Part shown: positions 60,288-64,000 of the stretch, one piece after another | Layout of the letters: the number at the start of each line of letters is the position of its first letter | How positions within the stretch are numbered: the stretch's first letter is position 1 | DNA from: Nocardioides luteus | GTDB lineage: Bacteria; Actinomycetota; Actinomycetes; Propionibacteriales; Nocardioidaceae | Assembly: GCF_014648595.1 (NCBI RefSeq) | Contig: NZ_BMRK01000005.1 | Span: 103,972 to 167,971 of the forward strand | DNA length: 64,000 bases | Direction: 5' to 3' | Notes under the pieces: generated by a model | The model's input: only the letters and a program-made list of their open reading frames with translations | What the model was told of the DNA's origin: nothing | Database searches by the model: none | Position numbers and translations under genes: made by a program

Positions 60288-60761
60288 TCAGGCGTGACGC
60301 GGGTTCCGCTCGGCCAGCCGGGCGGCGATGGTGGGCACGATCACCGCAGCGGCGACCAGGTGGGAGACCACCAGCATGATGTTGGTGGCGTAGGAGTCGG
60401 TGACGGCGGTCAGGCTGGGTACGCAGGAGAGCGCCGTCAGCGTCCAGGCGGTGCCCTGCCAGGTCGACCGGGGGCGCTTGGCGAAGCGCGCCAGGCAGAC
60501 CGCGATCACGACGCCGATCACGCCGAGCTGGGCGACGGCCCAGGCGAGCCCGGTCGCCGGGATCGCGGCGGGCTCGACACCGGTGCCGGCGAGGGCGACG
60601 TCGAACGGCACCCCGACCGCTCGGGCGGCGGCCTCGTAGACGCCGGTGACCAGGGCGCCGGCGACGACGGCGGTGATGCTGACGAGCCAGACCGGGAACC
60701 GCGCTGCGAACTGGCCGCGGTCGGTGGTGGTCGTGGCCTGGGTGATGGTGCTGGTGCTCAT
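60288..60761 (-). CDS. DUF6069-like membrane protein
   Basis: A 157-residue protein with four hydrophobic helices (FPVWLVSITAVVAGALVTGVYEAA, LAWAVAQLGVIGVVIAVCLARFA, TWTLTALSCVPSL, IMLVVSHLVAAAVIVPTIAARL) and a short Thr-rich N-terminus. It resembles the actinobacterial DUF6069 family of unknown function. GAGAGGCACGATC precedes the ATG at 60761. It is convergent with the methyltransferase gene. No function can be given from context. Confidence 0.75.
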   Translation of the reverse strand: MSTSTITQATTTTDRGQFAARFPVWLVSITAVVAGALVTGVYEAAARAVGVPFDVALAGTGVEPAAIPATGLAWAVAQLGVIGVVIAVCLARFAKRPRSTWQGTAWTLTALSCVPSLTAVTDSYATNIMLVVSHLVAAAVIVPTIAARLAERNPRHA

Positions 60762-60873
60762 GATCGTGCCTCTCAACTCGTGGTGTCTGTCGCGGCTCAT
60801 GGCCGCTTCTCACCCACTCCACGAACGGCGCACCACCGATCCGACAGGTTCCTCGAAAGTTTTTCGAGAAGAG

Positions 60874-61662
60874 TCAGTCGAGACGCCTGAACGCTCGCAC
60901 GGAGAGCGGCACGAAGACGGCCAGCAGGACAGCCGGCCAGACCACCGCCAGCAGGATCGCGTGGTCGGCGAGCAGGCCGGAGGTGATCCCGGTCGGATTG
61001 CCGAAGAGGTCACGACAGGCGGTGGCGGTCGCCGAGACCGGGTTCCAGGAGGCCAGGAAGCCGAGCCAGCCGGGCATCGTCTCCGGGGAGACGAAGAGGC
61101 TCGAGCAGAAGCCGAGCGGCCACACCAGCACCTGCACCATCGTCAGCGCGCCCTCCATCCGCAGGCTCAGCCCGAGGAAGATGCCCAGCCACAGCATCAC
61201 CAGCCGTAGCCAGAGCAGGAGCGCCACGGCCACGAGCGCGGCGAGGAACGAGCCCTCGATCTGCCAGCCGATCAGCAGTCCGCCGACCATCAGGACGACC
61301 AGCTGCACCGTCGAGCTGCCCATGTCGGCGACGGCGCGCCCCAGCGGCACCGCGAGCCCGCTCATCGGCAGCGACCGGAAGCGGTTGGTGACGCCGCGCT
61401 TGGTGTCCTCGGTGACGACCGACATGGTGCCGTCGATGCCGAACATCATGGTCAGCGCGAGCACTCCCGGGAGCAGATAGGGGAGGTACGTCCCGCCTCC
61501 GGGCATCTCGATCGCGCCGCCGAACAGGTAGCCGAAGATCAGCAGCATCATCACTGCGAAGAGGATGTTGAACACCGGTCCCCACGGCTCGCGCTGCCAG
61601 TGCTTGAGGTCGCGGAGCGTGATCACCCAGGTCTGTCGCAGGGTGGCGGAGAGTGCAGTCAT
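60874..61662 (-). CDS. ABC-2-type transporter permease
   Basis: A 262-residue ABC-2 family membrane subunit with six helices. [41 protein letters not shown] starts the domain and [48 protein letters not shown] holds the family's pre-helix-6 block. It pairs with the ATPase encoded just upstream, and both starts overlap by four bases (ATGA). The set resembles DrrAB-type exporters of antibiotics or lipophilic compounds. It is the last gene of the operon opposite the TetR regulator. Confidence 0.93.
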   Translation of the reverse strand: [262 protein letters not shown]

Positions 61663-62627
61663 CGGGCGGCTCCTTCGGGCTGGGTCTCTGGCTCGGTTTC
61701 CGGGGCGGTCAGGTGGAGGAAGACCTCGTCGAGCGTCGGCCTGCGCAGGAGCACGTCGTCGACCGTGATGCCGGCGGAGTCGAGGCTGCGTACGACGTCG
61801 ACGACGGCCGCGCCGCCGCCGGTCGTGCCGGCCTCGACGGTGATCTCGAGCCGGTCGGGGTCGACGACCGCAGCGGACCCCAGGGCCTCGGCCATCCGGC
61901 CGAGGTCGTCCGGCGCGGCCGCGGTGATGATCACCCGGTCGCCGCCGAGGTCGTCCTTGAGCGCAGAGGGCGAACCCTCGGCGATCACCCGGCCGTCGCC
62001 GAGAACGGTGACCATCTCGGCGAGCTGGTCGGCCTCGTCCAGGTACTGCGTGGTCAGCAGCACCGTGGTGCCGTCGGCGACCACCTGGCGCACCATGTCC
62101 CACACCTCGTGGCGAGCCCGGGGGTCGAGCCCGGTGGTCGGCTCGTCGAGGAAGAGGATCTGCGGCCGGGTGACCAGGCCGGCGGCGATGTCGAGCCGGC
62201 GCCGCATGCCGCCGGAGTAGCCCGTGACCTTCCGGTCGCCGGCCTCGGTGAGGCCGAAGGCGTCGAGGAGGTCGGTGGCGCGGCGTACGGCATCGGGCTT
62301 GGCGAGCCCGTGCAGCCGGCCGAACAGCACCAGGTTCTCCCGGCCGTGGAGTGCCTCGTCGAGGGCGGCGCTCTGGCCGACCAGACCGATCGTCGAGCGG
62401 ACGCGGGCGGGGTGGCGTACGGCATCGTGGCCGCCGACCCGCACCTCGCCGGCATCGGGCCGGGTGAGGGTCGCGAAGACGTTCACCGCGGTCGACTTGC
62501 CGGCGCCGTTCGGCCCGAGGAGGGCGTGCACGGTGCCGGGCCTGATCTCGAGGTCGAGGCCGTCGAGCGCCTGGGTGTCGCGGAAGCGCTTGCGGACGCC
62601 GCGGGCGAGCAGGGGAGTCGGGGTCAT
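61659..62627 (-). CDS. DrrA-like ABC transporter ATP-binding protein
   Basis: A 322-residue ATPase: Walker A LLGPNGAGKSTAV near 38-50, signature GYSGGMRRRLDIAAGL, Walker B ILFLDEPTTGLDPRARHEVWD and a C-terminal DUF4162-type extension after about 220. This is the DrrA/NodI class of export ATPases acting with the adjacent ABC-2 permease. It overlaps its neighbours on both sides (ATGA), so deazaflavin-enzyme, ATPase and permease are strictly coupled. The substrate is unknown; the regulator next door suggests a toxic compound. Confidence 0.95.
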   Translation of the reverse strand: MTPTPLLARGVRKRFRDTQALDGLDLEIRPGTVHALLGPNGAGKSTAVNVFATLTRPDAGEVRVGGHDAVRHPARVRSTIGLVGQSAALDEALHGRENLVLFGRLHGLAKPDAVRRATDLLDAFGLTEAGDRKVTGYSGGMRRRLDIAAGLVTRPQILFLDEPTTGLDPRARHEVWDMVRQVVADGTTVLLTTQYLDEADQLAEMVTVLGDGRVIAEGSPSALKDDLGGDRVIITAAAPDDLGRMAEALGSAAVVDPDRLEITVEAGTTGGGAAVVDVVRSLDSAGITVDDVLLRRPTLDEVFLHLTAPETEPETQPEGAAR

Positions 62628-63079
62628 CGAGCCACCTCGATCCGGAACACGCCGCAGCGCCCGGCGACGGCCTCGAACGCCTCGGGTGTCACCGCGGTGA
62701 CCACCCCGGCGTCCAGCATGATCTTCGCGCCGTCCGCCATCCGTTCCGGCCAGAGCCGGAGAACGGTCAGCGCCTCCTCGCCCTCGACCTCGACGAGCCG
62801 GACGTCCTCGGTCCGCTTGCCGATCCGCAGGCTGCCGCGCCCGCGTGCGGCGCGGACGTTGCGGGCCCAGTCGGCGCCGGGGAAGCCCTCGAGCAGGTAG
62901 CGCCTGCCGTCCAGATCGAGGACCGAGAGCGGGGTGCTCCGGGGCTTCCCGCTGGTGCGGCCCGGGACCGTCAGGACCGGCAGCTCCTTCATCCCGATCC
63001 CGGTCTTCGACAGGGTCATGAAGACCTTGTTCATCGGCTTGAGCCAGCGGGGTGGGACCGGCTTCGCAGTGTTCGGCAT
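62624..63079 (-). CDS. DDN-like F420-dependent nitroreductase-family protein
   Basis: A 151-residue protein of the deazaflavin-dependent nitroreductase (FDOR-B/DUF385) split-barrel family: LPVLTVPGRTSGKPRSTPLSVLDLDGRRYLLEGFPGADWARNVRAARGRGSLRIGKR carries the typical TTGRKSGK-like and WxxNxxA blocks. Members use F420H2 to reduce quinones or nitro compounds. TTGGAGGAG precedes the ATG. It is the first gene of the operon with the ABC exporter and overlaps the ATPase start, linking a reductase with export of its product or target. Confidence 0.9.
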   Translation of the reverse strand: MPNTAKPVPPRWLKPMNKVFMTLSKTGIGMKELPVLTVPGRTSGKPRSTPLSVLDLDGRRYLLEGFPGADWARNVRAARGRGSLRIGKRTEDVRLVEVEGEEALTVLRLWPERMADGAKIMLDAGVVTAVTPEAFEAVAGRCGVFRIEVAR

Positions 63080-63095
63080 AGGCGTCTCCTCCAAT

Positions 63096-63157
63096 TTCGT
63101 ACGGCGTACGAAGATGATCAACGGCGTGACTGTAGCATTTGTTCCGTACGGCGTACG
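63096..63157. promoter_or_regulatory. Double TetR operator
   Basis: TTCGTACGGCGTACGAA at 63096-63112 is a perfect 17-base palindrome around a central G. Its 13-base core CGTACGGCGTACG recurs at 63145-63157. The two copies lie in the 102-base divergent region between the exporter operon and tetR, so each can cover one promoter. Confidence 0.9.
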
Positions 63158-63181
63158 ATATTTTTTTCGGATGAGGTTACG

Positions 63182-63952
63182 ATGAGCCACGTGCCGGACC
63201 AGCCAGCCCAGCCCGACCCGTCTCTACGCCTGCTGTGGCGCCACCGCTCCGGGGGCGGTGAGGAGCCGAAGGCGCGGCGCGGTCCGAAGCAGAAGGTGAG
63301 CCTCGACGAGGTCGTCGACGCCGCGGTCGATCTCGCCGACGCCGAGGGGCTGGCTGCCGTCACGATGCGCGCGCTCGCCCAGCGTTTCGGGCTGGGCGCG
63401 ATGACGCTCTACACCTACATCCCCAGCCGCGACGCGCTGCTGGTGCTCATGGCCGACCAGGCGGTTGGTCGCACGGAGGTCCCCGACCTACCCGAGGACC
63501 CGCGCGAGCGCCTCGAGCTGGTCGCCCGGGTGCAGCACGATGAGCTCCGGGCTCATCCGTGGTTGCTCGAGGTCCAGGACGTACGCCCCTGGCTCGGGCC
63601 CAACATGAGCGACCGCTACGAGTGGCAGCTCCAGGCGGTCGACGGCCTCGGCCTCACCGACCTGGAGATGGACCAGACCGTCGCGGTGCTGATCGGCTTC
63701 GCCGGCAACATCGCCCGCAGCGAGCTCATGAAGCGTCGCGCCGAGCAGGTCACCGGGATGACCGAGGCGGAGTGGTGGGAGGCCAACTACGAGACGCTGA
63801 ACGAGGTCATGGCCGGCACCCACTACCCGCTGGCCAACCGGGTCGGCACCGCCGCCGGCGAGGCCTACCAGGCCGCCACCGACCCCGCCCGCGAGCTCGA
63901 CTACGGCCTCGCCCGGATCATCGACGGCATCCTCGCCCACGTCCGCAAGTAG
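63182..63952 (+). CDS. TetR-family regulator (TetR_C_1 type) of the exporter operon
   Basis: A 256-residue TetR regulator with a longer N-terminus (LRLLWRHRSGGGEEPKARRGPKQKVSLDEVVDAAVDLADAEGLAAVTMRALAQRFGLGAMTLYTYIPSRDALLV) and a large C-terminal domain of the TetR_C_1 type, as in regulators of tetracycline-like and drug exporters. It should repress the divergent DDN-ABC operon from the two palindromes at 63096 and 63145. GAGG is nine bases before the ATG. The stop codon's last base begins the right-edge repeat. Confidence 0.93.
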   Translation: MSHVPDQPAQPDPSLRLLWRHRSGGGEEPKARRGPKQKVSLDEVVDAAVDLADAEGLAAVTMRALAQRFGLGAMTLYTYIPSRDALLVLMADQAVGRTEVPDLPEDPRERLELVARVQHDELRAHPWLLEVQDVRPWLGPNMSDRYEWQLQAVDGLGLTDLEMDQTVAVLIGFAGNIARSELMKRRAEQVTGMTEAEWWEANYETLNEVMAGTHYPLANRVGTAAGEAYQAATDPARELDYGLARIIDGILAHVRK

Positions 63953-64000
63953 CCGAGTCGGCGCATCTGCCCCGCTCAGGATCGCCGAGTCGGCGCATCT
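63952..64000. repeat. GCCGAGTCGGCG-type repeats at window edge
   Basis: Two direct copies, 63952-63973 and 63983-64000 (cut by the edge), of the same repeat seen at 39976-40056. An inverted copy may follow outside the window, completing the same direct-direct-inverted terminator-like unit. Confidence 0.8.

Noticed and set aside
1-64000. tRNA or rRNA genes
   Set aside because: No cloverleaf-like segment with a TTCGA-type loop or rRNA-like sequence was noticed in the gaps; a tRNAscan or Infernal run would be decisive.

Overview
The window is chromosomal DNA of a GC-rich actinobacterium. The best guess is Nocardioidaceae (Nocardioides-like). The evidence is a mycothiol-biosynthesis deacetylase (MshB), actinobacterial T-box leaders with very short stem I, a DUF222/HNH (13E12-type) gene, DapC/DapD lysine genes beside a 7Fe ferredoxin, many GTG starts, and many start codons lying 6-7 bases after a TAnnnT -10-like hexamer (leaderless mRNAs). 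No tRNA, rRNA, CRISPR array, plasmid origin or prophage was recognised. The taxonomic call is inference.

Layout. 1-4.2 kb: end of a PfkB sugar kinase, two CPBP membrane proteases, and a coupled histidine kinase/response regulator. 4.2-5.9 kb: a secreted DUF5829-like protein and a LysE exporter. 5.9-12.8 kb: a LysR regulator divergent from four genes that look like an oxidative N-demethylation pathway for a quaternary amine (flavin oxidoreductase, Rieske oxygenase, its reductase, DAO-type oxidase). 12.9-20 kb: DinB, gamma-glutamylcyclotransferase-like protein, RecQ, MMPL transporter with divergent TetR, methyltransferase-like membrane protein, VOC protein. 20-23 kb: a DUF222/HNH gene inside arrays of palindromic repeats. 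23-28.5 kb: small acetyltransferase, unknown protein, flavin dehydrogenase, SMR exporter/TetR pair with a clear operator, DUF1275 protein, NrtR-like NUDIX protein. 28.5-33 kb: a purine breakdown operon (uraD-uraH-uricase-guaD) and an AtzH-amidase fusion. 33-40 kb: thioesterase, M15 peptidase, NUDIX, mshB, membrane protein, VanW protein. 40-43 kb: an archaeal-type AspRS under a T-box, a secreted lipase, TetR/oxidoreductase pair. 44-50 kb: GNAT, fdxA, dapC, two convergent paralogous cell-wall-type proteins, dapD. 50-56 kb: YbdD/CstA pyruvate-uptake pair, DinB, enoyl-CoA hydratase, GDPD-like esterase, tandem GNATs. 56-64 kb: T-box and ileS, methyltransferase, membrane protein, and a three-gene ABC exporter/deazaflavin-enzyme operon divergent from its TetR.

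The most unusual content is non-coding or evolutionary. Four long hairpin elements are built of 21-base modules and share a CCGAGACGTC-like core; in one the two 80-base arms match at 68 positions. Two full-length paralogues face each other across one of these elements and appear to have lost opposite active sites. The archaeal-type aspartyl-tRNA synthetase has a translational T-box with a probable Asp specifier. A 47-codon VOC-domain stub still has a leaderless promoter. A DUF222/HNH gene is bracketed by repeat arrays related to single palindromes elsewhere in the window.
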